This document shows positions 23,648-33,144 of a DNA stretch of 64,000 nucleotides, one piece after another. The position numbers and the translations under genes were made by a program. Every line of letters begins with the position of its first letter. Within the stretch, counting starts at the first letter, position 1. A model generated the notes under the pieces. The model was not told the origin of the DNA and did not search any database. It saw nothing but the letters and a program-made list of their open reading frames with translations. The DNA lies in assembly GCF_035222275.1 (NCBI RefSeq), contig NW_026946359.1:5580001-5644000 (forward strand). The letters are read 5' to 3'. The stretch is from Podospora bellae-mahoneyi (lineage: Eukaryota > Ascomycota > Sordariomycetes > Sordariales > Podosporaceae).

Positions 23648-24457
23648 CGGGGGGAACAACAACCAGGCGTCGGAGACTTGTCTGGCTGCGGCTGCTCTCC
23701 AGACTGGTTCTCAGTCTACCGGCCAGAACGGTGCCCAGGCTGCAGATGGTCAGGTCAACTCTGCTACGTAAGTTGTCAATGCCGACTTCATAAACTTTGT
23801 GACCTGTTGCAAGACCTGGAGGTATATTAACAGTTGATAAATAGTGACAATGCCAACTTCATCAACTTCTGCCAGGGCAAAACATTGACCAACGGTCTGC
23901 AAAACCGGGATGGCTCCTGCAACGGTATCCGTAAGTTGCAGTCTTCTCAGCTGTGCTCCAACCTCGATCAGAGCTAACACTACACAGCAATGGGTGAAAT
24001 CCCCTCCGCCAACCGCATGGTCTCGACTGTCATTCTCAACCCCAAGAACGGCGATGATCTCGAGCCGCTCACGACCTTCCAGATTCAGGTCAACGTCGCC
24101 AACATGCAGCTCGGCGCCTTCACCAACGCCACCAGCACCTACTACTCGGCTCCCCAGACCCTCAATGGAGGCGGCCAGATCATTGGTCACACTCACGTCA
24201 CTGTTCAGGACACTGGCAACACCTTGAACCCCACCCAGCCTCTGGATGCCACTGTCTTTGCCTTCTTCAAGGGTATCAACGATGCTGGTAACGGCAACGG
24301 TCAGCTCGCCGCTGAAGTCACTGGTGGTCTCCCTACTGGCTGCTACCGTGTCTGCACCATGTCCAGTGCTTCCAACCATCAGCCCGTTCTGATGCCCGTT
24401 GCCCAGCGTGGTTCCCAAGAGGACTGCCGCTACTTCTCTGTTGGTGGTGCTTGCGCC

Positions 24458-24501
<44 letters not shown>

Positions 24502-24537
24502 CGGCGGTGGCAACAACAACAACAACAACAACGGTGG

Positions 24538-24569
<32 letters not shown>

Positions 24570-25054
24570 GCGGCGACCAGGGCCAGAACAACCAGGGCCA
24601 AAACCAGGGCAACCAGGGTCAGGGCAATCAGGGGCAGGGTAATCAGGGGCAGCAGAACAACCAGGGCAACCAAGGTAATAACCAAGGCCAGAACAACCAG
24701 GGAAACCAAAATAATAACCAAGGCAACCAGGGCGCCGGAAATCAAGCGGGCGGAGGTTCGGAGGCCGGAAACAACGGCAACGGCAATAATGGCGGCAACA
24801 ATAACAACAACGGAGGCGGTAACGCCGGTGCCGCCATTGCCGGCATCCAGCCCCCTCCCGTGACCGACTCTGGCAACGCGGACCGCCCGTTCGCAGTCAA
24901 CGGTAACACCTTTGTGACCAGGCAGGAGGCTCAGTTCCGCGCCTGCGCCATCCAGAACAACGCCTGCGCCGGCGCCGTCAACTCTGGCCAGGCTCCTGGT
25001 CGCACCGTCCCTGACTGCAATGCGCAAGAAGCGGCTTGCCGAGCGGCTGCTTAA
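23328..25054 (+). CDS. Secreted Asn-rich protein with a conserved fungal Cys-containing domain
   Basis: Exons 23328-23767, 23845-23930 and 23988-25054 give 530 aa (introns 77 and 57 nt). A signal peptide (MLMKNAVAALMGLAMVAEA) is followed by a GRR basic site. Then come a Gly/Asn/Gln linker with an uninterrupted poly-Asn run, and the conserved domain: NFINFCQGKTLTNGLQN, CNGIPMGEIPS, GGGQIIGHTHVTVQD, FAFFKGINDAG, SNHQPVLMPVAQRG. A second Asn/Gly/Gln stretch of about 110 residues leads to a C-terminal Cys-bearing tail. Relatives occur as secreted or surface proteins in many ascomycetes; from memory, some carry a misleading ribosomal S17 label. Function is unknown. The Asn runs are coded almost purely by AAC. 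Confidence 0.85.
23568..23649 (+). repeat. (AAC)n coding poly-Asn, first tract
   Basis: About 27 uninterrupted AAC codons in exon 1 of the Asn-rich secreted protein gene; a shorter run lies at 23506-23531. Near-absence of AAT codons implies recent expansion by slippage. Confidence 0.95.
24458..24568 (+). repeat. (AAC)n coding poly-Asn, second tract, interrupted by Gly
   Basis: Three AAC runs separated by Gly codons in exon 3 of the same gene, followed by a degenerate GQN/NQG array to about 24790. Confidence 0.9.
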
Positions 25055-25085
25055 GCGTGCTTTGCGCTTGCTTCTCAGCCTGGTG

Positions 25086-25112
25086 CACACACACACACAC
25101 ACACACACACAC
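25086..25112 (+). repeat. (CA)n dinucleotide repeat
   Basis: About 13 perfect CA units some 30 nt after the stop of the Asn-rich gene, so within its likely 3' UTR. Confidence 0.9.
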
Positions 25113-26235
25113 CACCTCCCAACCTCCCCCTCACAGCGGTCCGCTCCTTTGGGACTTGATCTCACGAATTCGGTCCTGAACGACACTTGAGTTTTCGGAG
25201 TCTGTTTTTTATGGATGATACCCGGTTTTGTCTTGCTAGCGTCTATGCCTGCTTGCACGCCATGGAATGTCACGGATGGAAACGTTGTGGTGGGGGATCT
25301 GGACAATATTCAAGAGAAGGGAGTGTGTTGTGTTGTGTGTGTGTACCATATTTTTACCTTGCTTTTTTTTTGTTGGTTATTTTTTCTCCCCTCTTAATTT
25401 TTGGCCGTGGCTCTGTTGGTTATTGTTGTTGTTGATGATGATGATTGCAGGCAGGCGGGCGTTGTGTTTCGTTGTTATTGAGATGGATGGATATGGAAGG
25501 ATGGATGGAGGACAATCACCACCACCCCTATCGCTTAGAAAAGATCTTTCCCATGTTTGGAGAGTCGTTTTGAAATGTTTTTTTATTTGGATATATTTTA
25601 TTTCTCTTTTACATTACGGAGAACAGATGACGAAAAATGTAATTGTGATGGTAGTTTAGAGAGGTGTAGGAGAATGTGAGCAAGCTGGAATTCTGAGGCT
25701 ACCTGGTCTGTGACTGGGAGTGGAGGATGAAGAGCGAGTGAATGAGCAGGAAAAGGGGGGGATCTAACCGCGCCGCGAATAGTCAGGGGTCGGGGGGTCA
25801 GGTAGAGAAGCAGAACGAGGCCTTTTTTTTGGCGCTCTGCAGATTCGAATTCGGGTGAGATCTTTTCCGTGAAGTGTTCCGTATTGAAGGGTTTCATGCC
25901 TGTGTTTCGAATGGTGAGGGCTTGGGAAGGACGGGGGTGGGGTGGTGAAACGTGGACAGGCGGGTATATAGGGGGTGACTTTGATCAGGTAAGGGGTCAG
26001 GGGCACTTGCACACATGTCTAAGCTCGTTTCCTTTTTTGGATGCTTGGGTGAATGGGTTGCGTGTCTCAGATTCAAAGTAGTAGGTACATTGCAAGAAAG
26101 AGATATGTGTTTGTGGGTATGTATTCCTCCCGAGTCGTCGTTAGTAGCTCTAACCTGGAATGCAAATAACTTCCAAGACGGGTGCTTTTGATGAATATAC
26201 TTTTTATTTATTTACCATCATTGAATTGCTCGTCA

Positions 26236-26286
26236 CACACGCTCCTTCTATGCACACGCTCCTTCTCTGCACACGGTGCTTCTATG
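26236..26286 (+). repeat. Three tandem copies of a 17-bp unit
   Basis: Units of the form CACACGCTCCTTCTATG occupy 26236-26252, 26253-26269 and 26270-26286. The second differs at one position and the third at two. Intergenic, unknown role. Confidence 0.85.
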
Positions 26287-26735
26287 TACGGTGGTATATG
26301 GTTTAGCACTCAGCACCAAATTAGTTTGATAAGACGCAGGCTTAAGATATTATCAGTAGAAAAATCTGGCAGATCCAAGGAATCCCAACTCTCTCTGACG
26401 TGTGGGAATGGTGTGGCTGCCTGGAAAATTGTCCAAAACCTTCCCGTCTTGATACCTACCCTGACATCAGATGTCACTGGGTTCCCAACAAACCGGAGGT
26501 ACTCGGTAGGTAAGAACAGCCAAAATGAGGAGGTACGCATTGCTTGCTTGCTTCCACCTTCCATCCGCACTATTTAGGTGGGTGGACGTGACTGTTTTCT
26601 TTTGGAATTGCAGCAACATATTTCCCATCAGCCTTTTGAGTTTCTATCCCAATCTTCCACCGTCCACTAACATTCTGACCTCGACCAACCGACCAGCATT
26701 TTCAAATAATACCGCTACCGGACACTCCCATTGTC

Positions 26736-28303
26736 ATGCTTTTCCCTCAGAGTCTGGTTCTGCCGGTCACCAACGCCAGCAGCATGGCGACAGCAAGGCT
26801 TTCTGACATCTTTCCCACCAACCCTCAATCCAGCTATTATGTCACTCTTGACCTGGGTACGCCTCCTCAACCAATACGCCTCACGTGAGATACCAGCAGT
26901 CCAGGCCTCTAGGTCTGGCCGCCGGCCAATATTATCGACACCAGCCCCCCAGGTGGCAAGGGACAGGAACAGTACCTACCCAGTCGATTGGACACGGTGG
27001 AACTAGCAAAGTCTGCCATGTTTCCCATTAGTGAAAGCTACAAGCACGTCCCAACGGGCGACCCTTTTGGCCGAGGCGATCTCGAAGTAGATGTGGGAGG
27101 CACGATTGGGAAGGACACTCTACCTATCCCCGCCACACATGATGTATCAATTGAGGGCATGTCCATCTCAATTGGGATGCCTAGTTACAGTACTTCTTGG
27201 AATGCAGACGGCACGCCCGCTCCCCACAAAACCGGCTTCGTACCCGGCGTGTGGGGGGATTACGATGGTGCGGTTGGTTTTGGAAGGGGAAGTACCTTTA
27301 TGTAGAGGCTGTGTAAACGGAGATATATTCAGTCGAATGTGTTTGGCCTTTTCTTTGGGGATGGCAACCAAGACTCGGGGGTGGGGGGGCAATTTGGTAC
27401 TGGATGGCGTCGACGTGGGCAAGTTTACAGGGCCGTTGGAGCTGATTCCGACACCTGAGCTGACGGCTGTAAACAGCCCTATGGACGGAGGGTTTGACAC
27501 GTACAGAGTTTGGCTGGAGTTCTTGGAGTTTGACAGTGGGGCATCTTTTGACAATGTCATGTCTGTCCACTACTTAACCGGGCCTACAGCAGACACTCGC
27601 CCGCCTTAGACTATCTTTGCAACGTCTTCAACAAATGCCAACAGACCTGCAAAAAAATAACCACACGCATGGCACTATCCTTCCAACGCCTTCAACCATC
27701 GTCTCATCACATTCAACAGATACCAGTAGGCCTATCAACAACTCACCTCACAGGTACGAGAACTTCCGTATCCCCGTGGGCCTCGAGACCGTTAACGGTT
27801 TGACCTACCTTCCCCCGGACCTGGTCAGAGCCATCTCTACTGACCCGACGACACCGTTCTGGGGGCCGGGTTATGATGGTTTGGACAGTCAGCAGCCTGC
27901 AAGGATACCATGTCCTTGGTTCCAGAAGGAACACTCGCAAGTCAAGTTTACCTTTGGGTTCAAGACGGAGGATGGTAGGAGGGAGGTGGTGAGAATTGAG
28001 GTGCCGGTCACGGACTTGACATATGTGGTGTCAGAGACCGGGAAGAGTGAGCTGTGTGCTCTGGGGATTGTTGGCACGGATGAGCGCAATGCGGCGCTGG
28101 GGACGGGGGTGATGAAGAAGGGGTGCTGGGTGTTGGATGCGAGTGAGAGGGTTGCGAGGGGGGTGAATTGTGGGAGTGTGATTCTTCAGTGGGAGGAGGG
28201 GAAGAGATACGAGGGGAGATGTGGGGAGGGAAGGACGGTGGGCGGAGGGCCTAGGAAGAAGAACGGGGCTAAAGATGGGTATGATGGGGGGTATCATGAG
28301 TAA
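26736..28303 (+). pseudogene. Broken A1-family (pepsin-like) aspartic peptidase gene
   Basis: One frame from 26736 reads like the N-lobe of a fungal aspartic peptidase (SSYYVTLDLGTPPQPIRLT), but a TGA at 26886 directly precedes the active-site motif, a TAG follows at 26910, and the motif is DTSS, not DTGS. The frame then runs well (GFVPGVWGDYDGAVGFGRGS) to a TAG at 27303. It continues as LFFGDGNQDSGVGGQ up to a G-rich run near 27377-27389, after which homology shifts to another frame (LVLDGVDVGKFTGPLELIPTPEL, FDSGASFDN). The C-lobe resumes in a third frame from about 27767 to the stop at 28303 (NGLTYLPPDLVRAI, ELCALGIVG). At least three stops and two frame changes, plus loss of the catalytic Gly, argue against function. 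No signal peptide was found. Confidence 0.82.
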
Positions 28304-28949
28304 TTCTGTTTCCTGGTATGTATGGGGACTTTGATGTGTGTGGTGATGCTTTCAGACCTCGTTTTCTTATGAACAGGTCTTGAAAGATGGTCAATAGGCT
28401 TTAAACATGGTCGACAGGTGTTGGGCGAAAGTCAAGAGGCCTCAAAACATAGCTATTGACGTCAGAGATGGTCCAAAAAGCTTTTGATTCCGTTGTCATG
28501 TTTTGAGCAAATCGTAGGTGTGTTCAAATAGATAGGTAGACCCTAAACAGCTAGTTTGTTAGACTGATAGAGGCCTTCTTGAATCGGCATGGGGGTGGGT
28601 GGGAGAGGTGTATGGAGGCTGTCATTTTGCACTGGGGATGATGTGAAGGAGTTGGCAAAGTTAGTATGGTTATGTTTCTTTTCACGACGTCTGTTTAGAT
28701 GTATTTAGGTGTAGAAATTTGTTATGGTTTGGAGGGATATGCTTTAGTTTGGTGGCTCTTATAGCAATTGATCTTTGCCTCGTGAAATAACATGATTCTT
28801 TTTTAGGTGGCGGCGGTTTTGGCTTCTGGTCGTGATGTGACAACAATGAAGAAGGGAATAAGGGCTGATTCGTTCGAGCAAGCAGTATTAATTTTCGCTG
28901 ATATGATCAATATCCTGCCACAGAATCAACAATTCGTCAATGGATTCAA
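28304..28949. other. Intergenic before tRNA-Pro
   Basis: AT-richer sequence with no gene. The tRNA's own control elements are internal. Confidence 0.6.
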
Positions 28950-29040
28950 GGGCCGCTGGTCTAGTGGTATGATTCTCGCTTAGGGTACACCCTACAGCAT
29001 TGCTTGCGAGAGGTCCCGGGTTCAATCCCCGGGTGGCCCC
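28950..29040 (+). tRNA. tRNA-Pro (anticodon AGG) with a 19-nt intron
   Basis: The acceptor stem GGGCCGC (28950-28956) pairs with GTGGCCC (29033-29039), with C at 29040 as discriminator. The D arm contains AGTGGTAT. The anticodon stem CTCGC pairs with GCGAG (29006-29010). The loop is T-T-A-G-G-G-T once the intron 28986-29004 is removed, putting AGG at 28982-28984. The T arm is CCGGG-TTCAATC-CCCGG. The intron lies one base after the anticodon, the standard place for nuclear tRNA introns cut by the Sen endonuclease. Mature length without CCA is 72 nt. CCA is not encoded, as expected. A34 would be read as inosine. Confidence 0.95.
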
Positions 29041-29956
29041 CATTCTTTTGGCAATTTTCGGTATTATGGTTGGTGGGTGGTGCTGTTGCTATTGTGTTTC
29101 TCGGTTGAGATTGTAGAGTTGCCGTCTTTTTTCGTTGGCCGACTGTGGCATCTCAGGATGAGTTCAACAATGGGACAATTTCGTGATAGCGGCTTATGTA
29201 ACCACCACCGTCCACCGTTACCGTTACACTCCCCTTGCTGCCCAGGCGACCCCTGACGGTGCAAGGGTCGCTCGGGCCGGCAGGGGTTTGGGCAAGAACA
29301 TCCGCGTGGGCGGATGGGGCAGGGTTCATCCCTCTCCAATCAATTGTCACCTGATTGAGACTCGTCTTGATGGAGGGAGAGTGGATGTCGAGTCACTGAA
29401 GATATTTAGGGGTTTTCGATTCATTTGTAAGGTATTTGGATCATTATCCCGTAGAGCAGGATTGTGGCTGGCGAGTTGTAACCGCCTGACATTTCGTCTC
29501 ATCGTTTCAAGCCTGAAACTGTCACCAGAAGGGGGAGGCCAGAACGGAACGGCCCCGCATTTCCCTTTTTTTTCCAGCGCTGTCGCATCTGAAACTCTTG
29601 GTGGCTTTTTCTGGTGGTCGGGTTGCCCTTTGGCGCCGGCGTAACCGTTCGTGTTGCCGTTGTCGCCTGACGCTTCATTCTCTTTTCCTCTCCTTCGCGT
29701 TGTCTTGGTGTCTTGGGTTTCGTTCGTGTGTCTTGTCTGGACCGGTCCATTCGCTTCTCTCCCTCCCTCTCCCTTCTTCTCTTCTTTTGACGTTAGGTGA
29801 TTGATCACCCGTCTCTATCTACCGGTATACCGTACACACGTTCTTTTTGATACTACAGCCTGGAGCTGCTTTTTTTTTTGCGAATACCCGCTCATTAATC
29901 TACGTTTACCTAATTCGATACATACATACAAATACTTCGACGAAAAAAGAGACAAA
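29041..29956. other. Intergenic; promoter and leader of the 53-aa peptide gene
   Basis: No gene seen. The last 300 bp are CT-rich and then AT-rich up to the ATG at 29957, as in a fungal promoter and leader. Confidence 0.6.
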
Positions 29957-30193
29957 ATGAAGTTCATCGCTGTTGTCATGTCGTTTTGCGTCTCCCTCGC
30001 CAGCGCGGGAGTGGTTATCATCCCCATCAAGCCGGAGCAGGTCGTTCCCAAGGCGTCGGAGGATTGTTACTTTGGGGTTGTAACGCCTATGGGGTGCGGG
30101 TATGTTTGTTCCCTTTCTTTCTATTATAGGGGTCTTTTTTGGTTCTTTTGCTGACTTTGTTTGTGTTTGTGTAGACCTCTCAGGAACAACTAG
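29957..30193 (+). CDS. Small secreted peptide, 53 aa
   Basis: Exons 29957-30099 and 30175-30193, joined across a 75-nt phase-2 intron (GTATGT donor, GCTGACT branch site, GTGTAG acceptor), give 53 aa. The start context is ACAAAATGA. The N-terminus is a clear signal peptide (MKFIAVVMSFCVSLASA), leaving about 36 mature residues: GVVIIPIKPEQVVPK, then a segment with two cysteines (EDCYFGVVTPMGC) and a short polar tail ending NN. No family is recognised. Size, secretion signal and paired Cys fit a small secreted protein of the effector or signalling-peptide type, but nothing shows function. The good splice sites and strong signal peptide argue that it is real. Confidence 0.65.
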
Positions 30194-30975
30194 ATAATAT
30201 CACCTCTCGGCACAAACATGATGTGATTGGGGACATGCTCTAGCCCAACGATGGAACTGGACAATCGATGGGAGCAAGCGCCTGCGGTGTGAATAGAGGA
30301 GAGTTTGTTGGACTTGCACGGGATGGCTGGCTTGGGGGCTGCTCAACTGGGTCGCGGAGCAACCTGTTGAACTTCAGATGGAATCGACGTCGGATAGTTT
30401 CTCGCCAACCGACAGGACTATGAGAAGGAGCCGGGGAATGCACGAGTTCAATCAGCAAAGAAGGCCGATATGCTTGTAGAGCAGCAGTGTCTAATGTATG
30501 CATCCTGCGGTTTACATCGTTGGTCTGCTTAGATATCTGGGCTTTTACTATGTTTGGGGAGGAGGGGGTTTATGTGATGGGATATTCGATTCTTTTGATA
30601 CCTCTACTTTTGAGATGTATATTATTTCTGGGAGCATGCCCGTACATTCAAGCACCTACCCGTCTACCATCATATCTAGTTTATTGTGGTTCGGATAATG
30701 ACTGCGATAAGCTCGGGCGATTCCTAGCAGTTACTTTCACATGAGGATACATGTGTCTGATCCGACTCCGAATAACTCCAAGAACGTTCGAAGCTTTATT
30801 CAACATTAAGTATTTCATTGGGTATATTCATACAATATCCACACCGGCAAACGGCCCATTCCGCCTACCCCTATTTTTGCCCAACCAACTCCTATCATCA
30901 AATATTGTTCGTCGATTACCGTATGAAGGCTGTGTGTGATATATGTACTTCCATAGCTTTGAGCTCTCCTCAGGT
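30194..30975. other. Convergent 3' flanks of peptide gene and Asterix gene
   Basis: About 780 bp with no coding evidence between two converging genes. Confidence 0.6.
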
Positions 30976-31568
30976 TTAGGCAGGAGGAACCGGGGCAGGA
31001 GCCTCGGTCGAGCTCCCCTGTTGAAGACCGGGAGAAGGGGGGAGGAAGAGGGGAAGGTAGGTAACGATTAGGGACATCACTAGTTACAAAAGTTAGCTTC
31101 GCTGTGCTGCGTGGGTGGCGGCATTATTGGGGGTTGAACGTACATGACATGCCCACGGCAAAGTATCCGGGGGAAGAGTTGCTCTTCTTGGTCTCTTCAG
31201 ACTCTCCAAGCCAGGACTGGAGGGAGAAAGCAACAGCGGCCCTAGAGTTGAGGCGTCATGTTAGATCATGCTGAAATGTCGTGTGCGCAAAGAGATGCGA
31301 CAAAGTGCTGCGGAAAAGGACAGTTGCTCACCATCCAACATAGCGGTTGCGCATGAAGATAGCCGCCATTGGTAGAGTGGAGGAGAGAGTTGAGGCAAGC
31401 TCGGGGTTGTCCCCCTTGCTGGCGGGCTCTTGAAAGGGGACAACTATTCCATCGCGAAACACATATCAGCATTCGTTGGGTCCTGTTCTTCAATTGCACC
31501 AAGTGGTTGGCTCTGATGGGGATATACGTACTCAAGTCCGGTCTGCGGGCATCTTTGGTTGAGGCCAT
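30976..31568 (-). CDS. Asterix / UPF0139 small ER membrane protein (PAT-complex subunit family)
   Basis: Four short exons on the minus strand, 31568..31532, 31443..31332, 31241..31144 and 31079..30976, give 116 aa. The introns are 88, 90 and 64 nt, each with a GTACGT or GTGAGC donor and an AG acceptor, and phases are consistent. The protein starts MASTKDARRPDLIVPFQEP and has the family core STLPMAAIFMRNRYVGW and a LQSWLGESEETK block. Two hydrophobic stretches follow (GYFAVGMSLMSLIVTYLPLF), then a Pro/Ala tail. In animals Asterix (WDR83OS) pairs with CCDC47 to protect polar membrane helices during insertion at the ER; fungal members are less studied. Matching across all four exons makes the model strong even though no single open frame reveals it. 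Confidence 0.93.
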
Positions 31569-33144
31569 TGTGAATAACTTGTATGGCTGACCTTTGCGCA
31601 ACGGGGACAGCTAACTGGTGACGATGTTGATGCGATCAGGTCCAGAGAGACGTGTTTGGAGTAGCGTGCGCTGGAGATTGATTACGTGAACCCAGACCCC
31701 CAGCCGATCTCTCGCTGGGAGAGTGGCTCCACAGTTAGAGATCCAGCTGGGGCGGGCTTTGCGCTAAAAGACACCCCCACTATTCACTTGCTCCGTCGTC
31801 AACGGATATTGGAGAACTCAAGTCTTTCGGATGCGAGGGGCAAACAACCACCACCCTCATTCCATTTCCAGGTTCCGTTGCGATAATCATGGAAATGGAA
31901 ATGTGACGCTTCCCCCACGTTGACAGATGCTGTCCTCTGGCAGCGCAGCAGCTCAACGAGGAAGGTCAGACTACACCCGACTGGAACCTGGAATTTGGAA
32001 AGACTTCCCGTCAATATCAGACTGGCGGACTTCAACAACGGCGGCCAAATCCTAAACCGGCTGCTCAGTCAAGATCCCTCATATTTGTCCGAGAATTCAG
32101 CATCAGCTCCAGGCGAGACCAGGCGAACGTCCTGATTCGGCAGCACACAGGTGCCGTTTCTTATCATGACTAATATAGCAGAACGGGCGGAACGGTATCT
32201 CGCCCGCGATCTGTAGCATCGGAGAGTTGATCAGCACTTGCTTGTCTCTCACAGAAGGTTGCACAGAAATCATAAACGTGTAGGGTGTACCCCACCATGA
32301 TGCATACGATATTGTTGGACATCCATGGACTCGCCTTCGCACCTAACGCACGCAAGAGCAAACACGCCGTGGGCAAAATACGAGAGGGACTTTTTTTTTT
32401 TGATAGCAGTAAACACCTCTCTGTTCGACCGATGGGGTAAGCATCCTCGCAGCTGCAGGCTGGCAGCTCCGTCGGGCTCCCCCGTGCAAAGTGATGGGGA
32501 TGGTGGTCATCCTCGTGCTGGAGATATGTAATTGGAGCAGCGTAATCGTAACACAGCCGACACTGGACGGTGCCCGTGGAAGGGACCTGTGAGGACACCC
32601 TTGCAGAGGCCCCACCAACTGTCCAACTGCCCGCAACCCACAATCCGCAACCCGCAGCAGCGCTTCAAGCCAGTGAGCAGCACAGGCGCACGCCATTGCC
32701 CAGCGCTACACTACGTTAGGCCGGTCGTGCTTCCGGGACCCGACCTCCTGTCCCACGACGACGAACATGATTGCCAACCTCAGCTCACATCTTTCCTGTG
32801 CTCCTCCAACACCCACCTCTCATCTGTTCTCACTCTGCACACCTGGACAGACAAACACGAATTTGAACTCCTCCTCCCCCTTTTGACACGCGACCGGCGA
32901 CAAAGTTCCTCGCCTACCCAAGGGAAGTCGGCCACATCCAACCTAGTTCCAGCTTCTCCCGAAGCCGCCCGCTGCCCCATTCGTCCATCAGATCCCGGGC
33001 AGGGGCCAGGCTCCGATTGACATCCCAGCCTACCCGTCCGAGATATCTGATCGCCGACCGACGGAGAACGTCCATCTTTGACCTCACCTTCACCCAACAC
33101 CACCAACATCGAACGGACATGGCGCAAGTGCTGGTCCTCACGAG
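31569..33144. other. Divergent promoter region, Asterix and MED12
   Basis: About 1.6 kb between divergent starts. No recognised gene. CT-rich sequence from about 32780 is the likely MED12 leader. Confidence 0.6.

Larger units (their letters stand above)
25055..26735. other. Intergenic between Asn-rich gene and the peptidase pseudogene
   Basis: 3' flank of the Asn-rich gene with a (CA)n run, then T-rich sequence and a three-copy 17-bp tandem repeat at 26236-26286. No gene supported. Confidence 0.6.

Noticed and set aside
23750-25306. 518-codon minus-strand frame with long Val runs
   Set aside because: Antisense of the AAC repeats in the Asn-rich gene; poly-Val comes from GTT and there is no domain.
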